From: Dendrobium chrysotoxum | Taxonomy: Eukaryota > Streptophyta > Magnoliopsida > Asparagales > Orchidaceae | NCBI GenBank assembly: GCA_019925795.1 | Contig: CM034309.1 | Coordinates: forward strand, 22,376,729-22,440,728 | DNA length: 64,000 nucleotides | Direction of reading: 5' to 3' | Part shown: one piece after another, positions 1 through 11,224 of the stretch | Layout: the number at the start of each line of letters is the position of its first letter | Position numbering within the stretch: the first letter of the stretch is position 1 | Notes under the pieces: model-generated | What the model was told of the DNA's origin: nothing | The model's input: only the letters and a program-made list of their open reading frames with translations | The model's database searches: none | Program-made: the position numbers and the translations under genes

Positions 1-955
1 TTGAATCCTTATCTAACTGAACAGAGGAGCTCATGGGAGTATTGATTGGCTTGGCTTTGTCCATTTCATATTTCTTCAAAATATCCTTAGTGTATTTAGA
101 TTGATTGAGACAGGTTCCATCATCAATTTTCTTTATGCTAAATCCCAAAAAGTAGGATAATTTTCCCATCATACTCATCTCAAACTCCTTACTCATTATT
201 TTAGAAAAATCATCACATAAATATTTATCAGAAGATCCAAAAATTATATCATCAACATATATCTGGACAATGAGTAAATCATCTCCTTCTCTCCTCATGA
301 AAAGGGTGGTGTTTACGCTCCCCTTAACAAACTCTCTTTCTAACAGGAATGTGCTAAGCCTCTCATACCAAGCTCTGGGTGCCTGTTTCAATCCATATAA
401 GGCATTTTTTAATTTATAAACATGATTTGGATATTGGGAACTCTCAAAACCTGGGGGTTGTTTTACAAAAACATCCTCTTTTATTACCCCCTTAATAAAA
501 GGCACTCTTGACATCCATTTGAAACAGCTTAAATCCCTTATAACAGGCAAAGGCTAGTAGCACCCTAATGGCTTCCAATCTAGCTACAGGGGAAAAGGTC
601 TCCTCAAAATTAATCCCTTCAATTGATTGTAACCCTTAGCCACCAATCTTGCCTTATTCCTAATCACCACACCAGAGTCATTCATCTTATTTTTAAAGAC
701 CCACTTGGTTCCCACTATACTTTGATCCTTAGGTTCTTCTACTAACTCCCAAACATCATTTCTTACAAATTAATTCAATTCCTCTTGCATAGCTAAGGTC
801 CAAAACTCATCAGAAAGGGCTTGATTGATATTGGTGGGTTCAGTCATTGAGATAAAGGCAGAATGGTTTACTTCCTTCCTAAGCTCATGCCTAGTTCTAA
901 CACCTTTAGAAGGGTCTCCTAAGATCAGTTCTTTAGGATGACTCGAAGAATATCT
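1..955 (-). pseudogene. Copia reverse transcriptase, N-terminal part
   Basis: Minus-strand translation gives GTKWVFKNKMNDSG, then VYKLKNALYGLKQAPRAWYE, and the catalytic YVDDIIFGS box with YVDD at 259-248. These are signature blocks of Ty1/copia RT. Frameshifts near 530-640 and stops near 560 break the frame. The domain runs out of the left window edge, so RNase H and the 3' LTR are not visible. Confidence 0.85.
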
Positions 956-1741
956 TCAATCTCTAGGCAAAGTGTTTTTAGGTTCTACCCTTTTCTCCAG
1001 ATTTACATTTTCAACTCCTTGGGTAATCTCTCCTACATCTTCTTCTTCCTCAATTCTAGTCCCCTTAGGATCAGATTCTTCAAGCACCACATAAGTTATC
1101 TCCTTCACCACCAAAGTCCTCTTATTAAACACCCTAAAGGATTTCCCCACATTAGAAGAGCCTAAGAACACTCCTTCATCAGATTTGGGGTCAAATTTTC
1201 CTAAGAATGATTTCTCATTGTTCAGAATGAAAACCTTACAGCCAAAGACATGGAGGTGGGACAGGTTTGGCTTTCTACCCTTAATGATCTCATAAGGTGT
1301 CTTATTCAGATTTGATCCAACATTCACCCTATTCAGCACATAACAGACATTGTTTATCGCTTCAGCCCAAAAGTATTTTAGAAGTGAATACTCAGCAAAC
1401 ATGACTCTAGCGGCTTCCACTAAGGTCCTATTATTTCTTTCAGCTACCCCGTTTTGCTGAGGGGTCCTAGGAGCTGAAAAGTTATGGCTAATCCCTTGCT
1501 CCTCACAGAATATTCCAAATATCATATTTTCAAACTCTCCACCATGATCACTATGAATAGTCAAGATCTCATAACCTAACTTCCTCTGAATCCAAGTGGA
1601 GAAAAATTTAAATTCATCAAATGACTCAGATTTATGTGACAGAAATTTAATCCAAGTGAACCTCGAGTAATCATCAACAATCACAAATTTATAGACTTTC
1701 CCCCCTAAGCTGGCAGTGCTAATGGGTCCAAAGAGATCCAT
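956..1741 (-). pseudogene. Copia integrase core and C-terminal region
   Basis: An open stretch of 261 codons contains the rve integrase core. Catalytic residues D2 (in MDLFGP), D65 (in HSDHGGEFEN) and E101 (in NGVAERNNRT) are all present, with the D65-E101 spacing of 35 expected of DD35E integrases. The copia-specific downstream motifs GCKVFILNN and DPKSDEGVFLGSS follow. This is the best-preserved part of the element. The ATG is only the first in this open frame; in the intact polyprotein the frame would run on from the GAG-pre-integrase domain, from which it is now separated by a frameshift and stop near 1800. Confidence 0.85.
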
Positions 1742-1799
1742 GTGAAGGACTTCTAAAGGTCTAGAGGTGCTGACGTCCTTAATGGAGTGAAAGGAGGAC

Positions 1800-2008
1800 T
1801 GAACTTACTTCCCTAATTGATAGGCATCACATAGGTTGTCCTTAGTGAACTTAAGCTTGGGGACACCTCTAACTAAGTTCTTTTGGGTGACTCTTCTAAG
1901 GGTTTTCATACTGGCATGATATAATCTCTTATGCAACAACCAAGACTCATTAGCAGTAGTTTTTAAGTAAATTGAATTATCAGCTTTAAAGCAACTTACA
2001 TCCAGCAT
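1800..2008 (-). pseudogene. GAG-pre-integrase domain
   Basis: Residues SWLLHKRLYHASMKTLRR followed by KLKFTKDNLCDAYQLGK match the domain that precedes copia integrases (the usual LWHRRLGH ... C..C..GK zinc-binding layout). Compared with the family, CDACQLGK has become CDAYQLGK and LWHRRLGH has become LLHKRLYH, so both metal-binding elements are damaged. It lies directly upstream of the integrase core. Confidence 0.75.
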
Positions 2009-2058
2009 ATAGATATTGTTGATCCTTTATCCCTACAAAATAATTTTGTCATTTAAGC

Positions 2059-2330
2059 TTAAATGCAGCAATTGGGAAGGAATTTGATGTTGTATCTTTT
2101 ATCACAGAGTTGAATGATGCTCAGCAAGTTGTGTTTTAGTCCATCTACAAGCAACACATTATCAATAATAAAATTATTTGAATCGCCAATTATACCTGTT
2201 CCTACCACCCTCCTGGTGGTGGTGTCTCCAAGTGTAACCTTGCCTCCAGCCCTGGCCTCCAGCAAAATGAATTAATTTGCATCTCCAGTCATATGTCTTG
2301 AACATCTGCTGTCCAGGAATCACATGCTCT
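2059..2330 (-). pseudogene. Copia aspartic protease
   Basis: The catalytic region reads DSRCSRHMTGD (the first four residues at 2313-2302), where the family has DSGC; the catalytic Asp stays but the following Gly is Arg, as one G-to-A change would give. A stop follows near 2276. The C-terminal half, with GKVTLGD, IIDNVLLVDGLKHNLLS and LCDKRY, is well preserved. The enzyme would cut the Gag-Pol polyprotein; this copy is dead because of the stop and the active-site change. Confidence 0.75.
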
Positions 2331-2419
2331 CACGAGGTCTTGTGTGAGAGCACCCCTACAAAATCATCAAACGTTAGATTTAGGAACTCAAACAGGTTTG
2401 GGTTCCTTCTTATGAAAAG

Positions 2420-3119
2420 AAGAATGCAATATATGTGTGTTGTGCTGTGCTGTGAAACAGGCAATTTGGGCCTCCACACCCAATGTATACTACGGTAAAC
2501 AGTGCAGGTGTGAGAGATGTGTCCTAACATGCCACAAGAAAAATATCTAACACCTGGAAAAGGGTTAACTAATCTACATGGGTGATAGTGCCTATTCCTA
2601 GGTTTGAATGAAACATACTTTGATGATTTTGAAACAAATTTTTTAAAAGGTGGAGGTGCATAAAATTGTGCAAAAGTAGGAGGTGTTTCATTTTTCTCAA
2701 AAGCACTAATTTTTACTTTTAGAAATTCATTCTCCTTCTTAAGCCTTGCAATTTCAAAGTTCAATGCTCCCTTACTACTCTCCACGTCACATACCATGTT
2801 GTCTAATTCTTTAGAAAGCTCTTTCTAAATCAACATGCGAGATTTTCAATGAATCATGCTCAGTAATCAGATCAGAATATTTTTTGTTCAATTCATCAAA
2901 TTCATCAAGTAAAGACATGTGATTGCTATCAAGTATAGAATGATCTTTAACCACAACATCATGCTCTTTTTGCAAAGTTAAATAATCCAATTTCAGGCTA
3001 GCATGCAATTTCTTAAGTTTCCTATACAATGAATAAATTTTCTCAAAAACATCAAGCAATTGATCATAAGTAAGCTTACATACCTCTTCTTGGTCAGACT
3101 CATCAGCCATCAGACACAA
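2420..3119 (-). pseudogene. Sirevirus gag C-terminal extension: coiled coil plus second zinc knuckle
   Basis: The stretch 3119-2811 encodes about 100 residues rich in Leu, Lys, Glu and Asp with heptad-like spacing (for example LDSNHMSLLDEFDELNKK), which I read as a coiled coil. The next block (2797-2330) continues helical and then carries FSCGMLGHISHTC, a CCHC-like knuckle whose first cysteine is lost. Sireviruses are known for an extended, coiled-coil-bearing Gag region, so this supports the lineage call. The two blocks are in different frames, separated by a small indel near 2800-2815. Confidence 0.65.
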
Positions 3120-4158
3120 GTTGGTTTCCTCCTCTTCAGCTTCAGTCTCAGAGGAGTCGGATGAAGAATCTGCCCAGAATGCCTTTTAAATCCGCTTCTT
3201 GTCCTTCCTGAATTTGGGTTTCTCCTTACCCTTTTCCTTGCTTGGGTGAGCTTTAAGTGTAGGACAATCAGCCTTAATGTATCCAGGCTTCCTGCATTCA
3301 AAACAAATAGTATCAGATGAACCTTTAAAAGTATTACTGGACTTACCCTTGTTCCACTTCTGAAAGTTCTTATGTTTCTTCTTTAGAAAGCTTTTGAATT
3401 GCCTAGTGATTAAGGCAACATCATCGCTATCAGACTCGAAAGATACTGGCCTTCAGCGCCACAGTTTTCTCTTTCTTCTTCTCACCTGCATCAAGCTGTC
3501 TTTGGTTTACCCCTTGCTCGTACATAATGAGTGACCCAAGTAAGTTATCAATAGAATACGTATTCAAATCTTTCGATTCAGTAATTGCATTTATCTTAGC
3601 ATCAAATGAAGAAGGCAAATATCTCAAAATCTTGTTCACTTTTTCATATTTAGTCAGTTCTCTTCCTAAAATATGTAAAGAAGTGATAATTTGAGTGCAC
3701 CTAGTATACATTTTAGAAATTGATTCACTAAGTTTCATGTGAAAAAGTTCATAGTCATGAAGCAATATGTTTAACATAGATTGTTTGACTTCAGATGTAC
3801 CTTCATAAGTAATGCATAATCTATCCAAAATTTCTTTACCAGTTGTACAAGTAGAAATACACATATAATTCTTAGATTTTAAGGCACAGAAAAAATAGTT
3901 CAAATATTTTACATTCAGTTGGGCTAAGTCACGATCATCAAAAGTTCATTCAGTGAAAGGCAATTCAGTTTTAACATTATTAATCATTCTAAAAGATGCT
4001 TTATAACCATCCTTAACAAGCATCCACATACGATAATCTATAGATTAAAGAAAAGTGGACATGCGAGTTTTTCAAAAATCAAAAGGTATGTTATCAAATA
4101 ATGGCGGTCGTATAATTGAATAACCTTTAGCAGTATTACGATTACCAAGGTTATCCAT
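3110..4158 (-). pseudogene. gag: Sirevirus gag, N-terminal and capsid part
   Basis: The gag ATG is at 4158-4156 and the first residues read MDNLGNRNTAKGYSI. A DUF4219-like start with RPPLFDN follows, then a UBN2-type capsid region (about 3903-3520) with motifs such as TYEGTSEVKQS and LPSSF, and a zinc knuckle near 3301-3255 whose pattern is CX2CX4YX4C, with tyrosine replacing the usual histidine. Gag forms the virus-like particle that packages element RNA. The first 250 bases hold three stops, at places where the family normally has Trp or Gln codons, so each can be explained by one G-to-A or C-to-T change. Frames also shift between the capsid and knuckle blocks. It cannot make full-length Gag. 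Confidence 0.8.
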
Positions 4159-4203
4159 GGATCAAATTCAAAAATTTTTAAACTTAATTTTTGAATCCCT
4201 ATT

Positions 4204-4211
4204 TGATACCA
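4204..4211 (-). other. Primer binding site (initiator tRNA-Met type)
   Basis: The minus strand reads TGGTATCA immediately inside the LTR after a 2-base spacer. This is the standard start of plant copia primer binding sites, complementary to the 3' end of initiator tRNA-Met. It fixes both the LTR boundary and the minus orientation. Confidence 0.85.
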
Positions 4212-4213
4212 CT

Positions 4214-5927
4214 TGAAAGTTCGATAGGGATGTTAAGCCCTGATGAACTAGTTCCGAGGCTAACTAAGAGGGGGGGTGAATTGATTATTTTAAAAATTCA
4301 TAAGCAACAGGAAAGATCTTTTCGATAATTTGCAATGAAAATAAGTAAACATAGAAATGAAAAGATCAACCACAGATTTCATCCATTCAGATAATAACAG
4401 AGAAGTAAAGTGCATAAAATAATCAGAAAGAGCACACCAAATTTTATAGTGGTTCGATCAACTTGACCTGCGTCCACTCCCCGGAGCCTCTCCTCTGGGT
4501 ATTGCACTAACACAAAAGTGACTCTCCTTTTGCTCCCTCAGCAAGGCAGAGAAGCCTGTATAAAACTCCTTTCCACCAACCCGGTGAGGCAGAGAACCTA
4601 AACTCCTTTCGCTTCCTTCTGAAGCAGGCAGAGAACCCAGACTCCTTTCACTTTCTCCTGAAACAGGCAGAGAACCTGAACTCCTTTCGCTTCCTCCTGA
4701 AGCTGGCAGAGAACCCGGATCTTCTTGCGAACGTTCCTCCCACAAAAAACACTGACAAGATGAGAGATGATGAATGGAGAAGATGACTCTGATCCTTGCT
4801 TGGACCAGCCTTTGTGAATCCCTCACAAACTCCCCCTCACAAGATCCTCTCTCTCTCTCTCTCCCAAGCTCTCTCTCTCTCAAGGTTTCTCTGGAAAGGA
4901 AAGTGGAAAAAGATTTTTCTTGTTGAAAGAAAAAGAGCTTAAATAAGAGGGCTCAAAATATCCCTAAATCTCAACTGGTCGGCCAGGATCGTCCAGTACG
5001 ATCAGCTCAAAAACACACAAAATTGTCATGAGAACCGCTCTAGACGTACAGGTTAAACATGCTGGACGATCACAAAATGACTTGAACGTCCTGGATGATA
5101 TCTCTATCGTCCGGTACGATTAGTTCAAATCCACACAAAATCATCTTGAGCACTGCTCTGGACGTAAAGGTGAAACATGCAGGATGATCTCAAAATGACC
5201 TGATCGTCCAGGACGATATATTTATCATCCCATATGATTAGTTCAAAAGTAACCAAAATCATCCTGAGCACTGCTCTGGACGTATAGGTGAAAGGCACTG
5301 GATGGTTATAATCATCCTGGATGATATTTCGATCGTCCCGGACGATATGTTTGTATCAATTAAGTATTAATTACTTTTCTTAATCACCAGACTAATTTAG
5401 GCATGATTATGACAAATCGTCCAGGCTGATACACGTATCATCCGGGACGATCAGACCAAATGTCTTAAAATAAAACTTGGATAACTTAATCTGGCGGCTG
5501 AGAATGTCTGATTTGAGCCTATCGTCCCATACGATGGGAGTATCATCCGGGATGATCTGCTAAATCAAACCGACTTAACATGGTCGTCCTAATTAGGGTT
5601 TCTATTTTTACTGGATTGTCTAGGACAATATGAAGATCATCTAGGACGATATGAATAAAACTTGAAAATAGAGACTCTAACTCACTAAAAATTCTCCCCC
5701 TGAGTGTGTGTGTGCAAGGTTACTTAGCTAGGGGATCTGTTACATTACATTTGACTCAAGAAAGGGAAAAATTACAATAGACCTGAACCACATACAGACT
5801 GACTCAACCTTGAGTTGACTTGGATTGTACTTGATCTTGTGGTCCTAAAATGATTAGCCAAGCAAAATAGAACACAGACATGTTTGTTATCATCAAAACT
5901 ATTCTCCTTGAATCCAGATTTACAACA
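4214..5927 (-). repeat. 5' LTR of the Sirevirus-like element
   Basis: On the minus strand it begins TGTTGTAAATCTGG and ends GAACTTTCA, two bases before the primer binding site, so it has the canonical TG...CA ends and is 1714 bp. The inner end is firm because of the PBS; the outer end (5927) is chosen from the TG and the conserved TTTTGATGATAACAAAC sequence just inside it, and may be off by some bases. Inside are about 15 short palindromes of the type ATCGTCC-GGACGAT (about 4985-5660) and a repeat of about 117 bp around 5001, 5119 and 5236. The stretch around 4450-4480 resembles the conserved TAGTGGTTCGNTCAACTTGACC block seen in many plant copia LTRs. Confidence 0.7.
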
Positions 5928-5989
5928 CTCCTGAATATAAATTTTCATATTTTTCAAAAAAAATTATCTTAAAATTTTTGGATTATTGC

Positions 5990-7375
5990 AAGGGAGGATG
6001 CAGTAAGTTCTATATTAGTTTGAAAAGAGGCAAGGTAATAATAAGTGACATATTATATAAGCAAAATCCTTCAAGAAGTTGAGTTGAGGTATCAGATTAT
6101 GGAGAAACTAGGATGGAAACTAATAATCACAGTTGATGACTTCAACCATACTTCCAATCATACTTGATTCAAGTCACATATAACATCTGCTAAATATTGT
6201 ACTAACCAAGCATTATCATTTTGAAAGAATAATGAAGCTGTTATTTAACAGAACGAGTTCAAAATCACCTACATGCCAAAGGTTAGCCTTCAAGACTGAA
6301 GCACTCACTAACTTATTAGTTGACTTCGCCCTTTTGGAGGATGAGAGAGATTTATTATGGACTTTATATCTTAATCAACCATCAGGAAAATTAGGAGTTG
6401 GGATTGTCATAGTCTTAATGAGCCTATCAAAAGCGATGTGAATATACATAGTCAAGATTGAATACCTATTAATGGGCTTCGAATTATTTCAAATATTAGT
6501 CAACTTAATGAATTTTAAGGTGTGTGTGAGAAGTTCAAGTGGAAAATATCCTATTAAAGTACATTCAGACAAATATGGGACCCACTCTAAAGGAAAAAAC
6601 TTTAGCACATAGCAAAAGTCCATATAACTACTATAAACATTATTCGTAACTTCATCTAGTTTAATATAATTTATAGATATGGCCTCCTAATGATGATTAA
6701 TCATGATAATGGGCCATATTTTTTTATAGAAAAAATAAAAGAATTTTATCAAACTAAGTTAATTTGCCTTAATTCACCATATATAAATGAACAGGTAAGT
6801 CGAATTGGCAAATAAATTATTATTAAACCTCTTCAAGTCAAAAGAGCTAAAGGCAAATGAATCGAAATGTATCCCTCCATCCTTTGGGCCTTGAGACCTC
6901 CCATCTTAAGCAATTGATTAGATCCCTTTTACATTATCCTTTGAGATATGAACCTTCCTCCAAAGTTTAGTATAAACTGCATTGTTTGTGAATGGTGGTG
7001 ACTTTGAGCTTTGAGAAGGGACAACTAGCAAAATGGAAGAAAAAAAAATAGAGGAACCATAGAAACAATGATGGATCTAATGGAGGAACTTCAGACTCAT
7101 GCATTAATGAGATAAGAGGAATACTAGATGGGCATGTAGAAATATTATACCAAAATGTCAAAGAGAAGACATTCCACACTAGGGACCTAGTTCTTAAAGA
7201 AGTGGATGCTACTACATGCCAATTAGTAATTGGCAAATTAGGCTCAATTTGGGAGGGGCCTCACATTGTCAAGAAGTAAGTTAGACTGGGATCCTAATAG
7301 TTATGAATGCACACTGGCAATGAGTTGCCAAGGACATGGAGCAAGAATGACTTTAAGATCTTATATCCATGACAA
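5990..7375 (+). pseudogene. Ty3/gypsy pol relic: RT end, RNase H, integrase (Tat-like)
   Basis: Across three frames I can follow a decayed gypsy pol. The RT/RNase H connection has YQIMEKL (about 6090) and CTNQAL. An RNase H-like block has WTLYLNQPSGKLGVGIVI (6350-6410), matching the Tat-type W.LYVDGSS...GAGIV motif. An integrase core remnant has YRYG and HDNGPYF (about 6680-6730), then the late-core LWALR (6880s). The C-terminal part has WEGPHIVKK (7250s) and ELPRTWSKNDFKILYP followed by a stop (about 7323-7372). The 5' side is interrupted by the Sirevirus LTR at 5927. There are many stops and no functional enzyme. The Tat assignment rests on the RNase H and C-terminal motifs. Confidence 0.65.
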
Positions 7376-8646
7376 AGGGAGATGATTTCACTTTATTTTC
7401 CATTAAGATTTTTCCTCACATGTGATGCATGCATATATAGGTAAAAAATAGAGAGAAAAACTTTTAACTTGCAAAGTAAAATGAGGCCAATAAAATTCTT
7501 TTTATGTACTTGACGAGTCTTGTCAATGTTTGATAAATTCAAAATGAGAAAAGATAAGTTTGATCTATATGACTCTAGGAACTCACCTTTTCCCTAGTAT
7601 TACTTGGGAAACTCACTTTTTCCTCAATAACATTCATAAACCTTGCCTCCCTCTTATAATGAAACTAAGTAAACTCGCCCATTTTTGAGGAAGATAGAGC
7701 GAGAAATTAAAAAAGTAAGGAGAAATGTCAAATAAAAAATTTTGGCCGCCATAAGAAAATCAAAGTTTGAAGTCAGCCAACTTCAAACTCTGGAGAATAC
7801 GAAGACCAACATTAGAAAAATCTTAACCTAAGAAGGGAGCACTCGTCTAAAAATAAGTGGCTATACTAACTTTGGCTTTAGGGATCATAATGATTTTGGC
7901 TTAGAGTCTAACTTGAAAGGGGCAAGACTACTCCATCTAAGAGAACCAAGTCTTTAACGTAGGCAGATAGCTTGTGCATAGCAAAACTACCGCACTTTCT
8001 GTGGATCTTAATTCGAGTCACCTCCAAAACAAAGCTATGCCCAATGATGAAAGGCTAAGATATATATAATTTATGTATTACTCGCTTTCTATATTCAAAT
8101 ACTTACTTCTCATTTTTAGGAAATGACCTTTAGTCTCCTAATGAATAATCCTACTCGGCAAACCTTAAGCATTGCACTCTAATTCCCTTTATGCCCTCAA
8201 AATGGAAAAGCCCAACCCTAGAATCTAAGTCGCCTTTTTATGGTAAGATTTGCATTAAATAATGTATGAGTCCATTTTCGCAGATGAGTCTAGATGATTA
8301 CCCCTGTAAGAGAATGAGTTTTAGTTAAATGCAAGGTCCATCTATGATCATAAATTATTTTAGAATATAAATAAGAGGGAGCGATAAAGTTTGAAAGAAA
8401 TATCATCTGTGTGCCATTCTAATAGTTGCATACTTGAACCATAGAATAATTACTTAGCTCAATAGCATACCAATTCCATAAATGAAAGAACAAATGAAGT
8501 CAAGTTTGGGAAAAAAATAAAAAAATTGTCATTCATTTTTCTTAAAATGAGTAAAAATCATTTCTCTTTTATAAGACACTATAATAGAAAGGAGAGCAAC
8601 AAAAAAAGAGAAAAAACTGAAGTACCCTCAGGCATTGGTCACACTC
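7376..8646 (+). other. Non-coding stretch, probable 3' tail of the gypsy relic
   Basis: AT-rich sequence directly after the gypsy pol stop with no coding motif in any frame. Tat-lineage elements carry a long non-coding region between pol and the 3' LTR, so this is its likely nature; no LTR end or polypurine tract could be fixed. Confidence 0.3.
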
Positions 8647-8900
8647 CACTACAAAAAATACAAGCTATTAGGACACCACAACCTATCTTAATAGATATAT
8701 ATTAAGACACTAGGCAAATGCGACATTTAGGTGGCTATCAGAATAGAGTTAAGGGCATCATTAATGTCCCAACAAATAAGCTTTCATGACACATAATGTG
8801 CTAAGATACCTTCACTAATAGAATAACCATTAGGCAATCCAATAAATTAGCTTTCCCGACATATTAATTTGATATAAAAATTAATAAATATATAGCAAAT
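8647..8900. mobile_element. CACTA transposon terminus, isolated
   Basis: CACTACAAAAAATAC at 8647 is the canonical terminus of plant En/Spm (CACTA) elements. It is followed by short recurring subterminal motifs such as TTAGGACAC, TTAAGACAC and TTAGGCAA, typical of transposase-binding subterminal arrays. I find no matching inverted terminus downstream, so this is a truncated or one-ended copy. The right limit is arbitrary, set where the motifs stop. Confidence 0.5.
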
Positions 8901-9544
8901 CAAAATAACATAATTTTATTCTTTTTAATTATAATTAAAAATATCAATTTTTAAAAATTATTTTGATGAAAATTGAATTAGAATATCCTTATTTAAAATC
9001 TTCCTGATTTTCTTAGTGCAGTTTTATTTTTTATTTCCCTGGATATTTACACTAATAAAATTCCAAAAAATCAATAAAAGTAAATGGACCTTTTTTATTT
9101 TATAAGAATTTTGAGCAGAAAATAAGCAAAAAAAAAGTTTATGAAAAGTAAATATAATATTTTTTTAATTAATTTAAACACAAAAAATGGATTCTCCATA
9201 TGCTCTTTATTTTATTCTTAATTTCCAGCTTATCAAATCGCCAAATGAGATTCAAGAAAGATGGCACTGTAAAAAAAACATTTATGAGGAGGATGTAAAA
9301 AAGGGCATTAACTTGGCTGATATTACAAAAGATACCATTATTCATTTGGCAGCTTCTAGAACGTTTGAATTTTAAATTTTCAACAAGCCAATTAATCTAA
9401 TGTCAAGCCTTCATTTCTATATTGCAATTGGAAGAAGCTTCCTTGAAAGAAGCCTTAGAGTACTATACTCTAATTTTTTTACACAAAAAAAGAATTAATG
9501 TTAACTCTAATATATTAAAGAAAAATTATTTTTGTTTAGGGTAG
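8901..9544. other. AT-rich stretch without identified gene
   Basis: No conserved domain seen. A 62-codon open frame at 9187-9375 (+) starting MDSPYALYF resembles nothing I know and is probably chance. Confidence 0.3.
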
Positions 9545-9760
9545 AATATTCATGACGAAAGAGAATTTTATTATCATAGCGGTGCGGAAATATCCTGCAC
9601 ATAATCAAACAAATTGAGAAAAAAATATATGTTTATTTTTATTTCGATACTCATGCAGGAGGGAATAAACCGCAAAGTCTAGCCTAGCTAGAATGGTTCT
9701 ACATGTTGTACATTGAGACCATATTATTGTTTCAAATGGTAGTAGGAATTCTAGAATTCT
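9545..9760 (-). repeat. Diverged gypsy LTR-like fragment
   Basis: The plus strand around 9655-9700 (GGGAATAAACCGCAAAGTC then TAGCCTAGCTAGAATGG) is recognisably similar in layout to the LTRs of the 14728-20688 element (GGGGAAAAACCAC, GGCCTGGCCCAGTTGA, ATGATTCCACTAGA). I read it as an old LTR of a related minus-oriented gypsy-type element. Both boundaries are guesses. Confidence 0.3.
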
Positions 9761-10628
9761 ATATAGTTGAATTTAATTTGTCAAAAGTTTCACCAAATCA
9801 TGTAGAAATGTGACATATTTATATATTTTAGGATGGCTTTTCAACCTTTGTTTTTAGAATATACTAAATTAAATCCTACATCGATCCACATAATCCCTCC
9901 TTTGAAATAAAAGATAAGCAAATGATCCTAATCATAGGGAGACCCAAAATGCTTGCCTAGTTCAGGGTTGGCTCAGATAGCCATCGGTTGGTTCTGCATT
10001 GAAGGCCAACACCTCCAACATAGTCCATAATCGATAAGTGAGAGGAGGGGGGTAGGGGTCAAGTTACCTTTTTGAGCCTCTCCATATTACAAATATAACA
10101 ATGTTAAAAGATAGAAATTTAGATGGTTAGATTAAATGAAATAATTATGAAATACATAATAACCAAATTTGGTGACATTAAAAAATAACAATGATAGGTT
10201 GAAACCAAGAAATGAAAGTATTCATTTTGCAAGAGCAATTAATTATCAAGAATGACTAGCGAATCAAAGTCCTATAAGAGTCACAAAAAATTATAAAGTG
10301 GGAAATAATGACAAAAGGCCATCACTTTTAGGCAAAATGTTTGCATTCTAGAGAATAATCCATTATTATAAGTAATTTGCAAATCTTCCTCCTACAAACA
10401 TTCTAAAAGCTTTAGAAAGTTTAAATCTAAAATGGCAAATAGAGTAAATTTAGGGCTTGCCATAGCTAAGGCTTTGATGGGATGCTTATAGGAAGAAAAG
10501 GCCTAAGAGATTTAGGGTTAGTCCTTCAATTGGTTAAATTGACTGAGGTAATTGACAACTACCACTCTTCTTAGTGCTCATAGGTTGCTAGCCTCAGCCA
10601 AGGAAGGAAATATTTAATTTGTTAGATT
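9761..10628. other. Unclassified intergenic stretch
   Basis: Moderately AT-rich, no open frame of note, no terminal repeats recognised up to the CACTA terminus at 10629. Confidence 0.3.
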
Positions 10629-11224
10629 CACTACAGAAAAATCACGCATTATCAGCGGCCCAAATCTGCTGAAAATCGCAAAATTCTGCCTGAAAATTTG
10701 CTTTTTTGGCGGAACTTCGCTCAACGGTGAAACACGTGTTGGATACCTTTTTCCAGCCGAACATTTCCGTCAAAAATATTTTCAGCGGGCTTACCGGCGA
10801 AATATAGCAGTATGATGCATCATTTTTTAGTCATTAGTATTGCAGTTTATCTGCCATAATTTCTAGTGGAAACTTAACACCAAAAATTCTGGCGGATAAT
10901 CTGTCAGACGCCTCTGTTGGATTATCCGCCAGAAATTCCAGCGGTAAGTTTCCGCTAGAAATTTGATACATTTCTTCGTATCTCTATTTCTGCCAGATAA
11001 TTCGTTAGAAACCTATAGCAAAAATAAAAAAAATAGTATTCCCTCTTATATTTATATTTTCTGCAACACAACAAACTTGCATAAAAATATACAAATTCCA
11101 TATTCCTTTAGACATTGAACACAAACAAATAGTTTAACATTCAACAAATAGTTTAATAATAGATTCAAACAACTATACAGATGAAATGTCCAACATATAA
11201 AATAGATGCCAAAAAATAACACAA

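Larger units (their letters stand above)
1..5927 (-). mobile_element. Sirevirus-like Ty1/copia LTR retrotransposon, 5' half
   Basis: Read on the minus strand, the order is LTR (5927-4214), primer binding site, gag with a zinc knuckle, a coiled-coil extension with a second knuckle, protease, GAG-pre-integrase, integrase and the start of reverse transcriptase. The order integrase before RT defines Ty1/copia. The long gag with a coiled coil, the 1.7-kb LTR, and a purine-rich GGGGGAGA near the LTR start followed by TTTTGATGATAACAAAC-type sequence point to the Sirevirus group; that assignment is inference from family knowledge. The 3' part and second LTR lie left of the window. The right edge abuts a plus-strand gypsy pol relic, so this element probably inserted into it; the 5 bases after the LTR are CTCCT, whose partner would be outside the window. 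Many stops and frameshifts show it is inactive. Confidence 0.85.

Noticed and set aside
4458..4883. 141-codon minus-strand frame with repeated SLPASGGSERS-like units
   Set aside because: Lies wholly within the Sirevirus LTR and arises from short imperfect repeats (GAGAACC...CTCCTTTC); no gene evidence.
5001..5660. ATCGTCC palindromes considered as CRISPR-like repeats
   Set aside because: Irregular spacing, inside an LTR of a eukaryotic retrotransposon.
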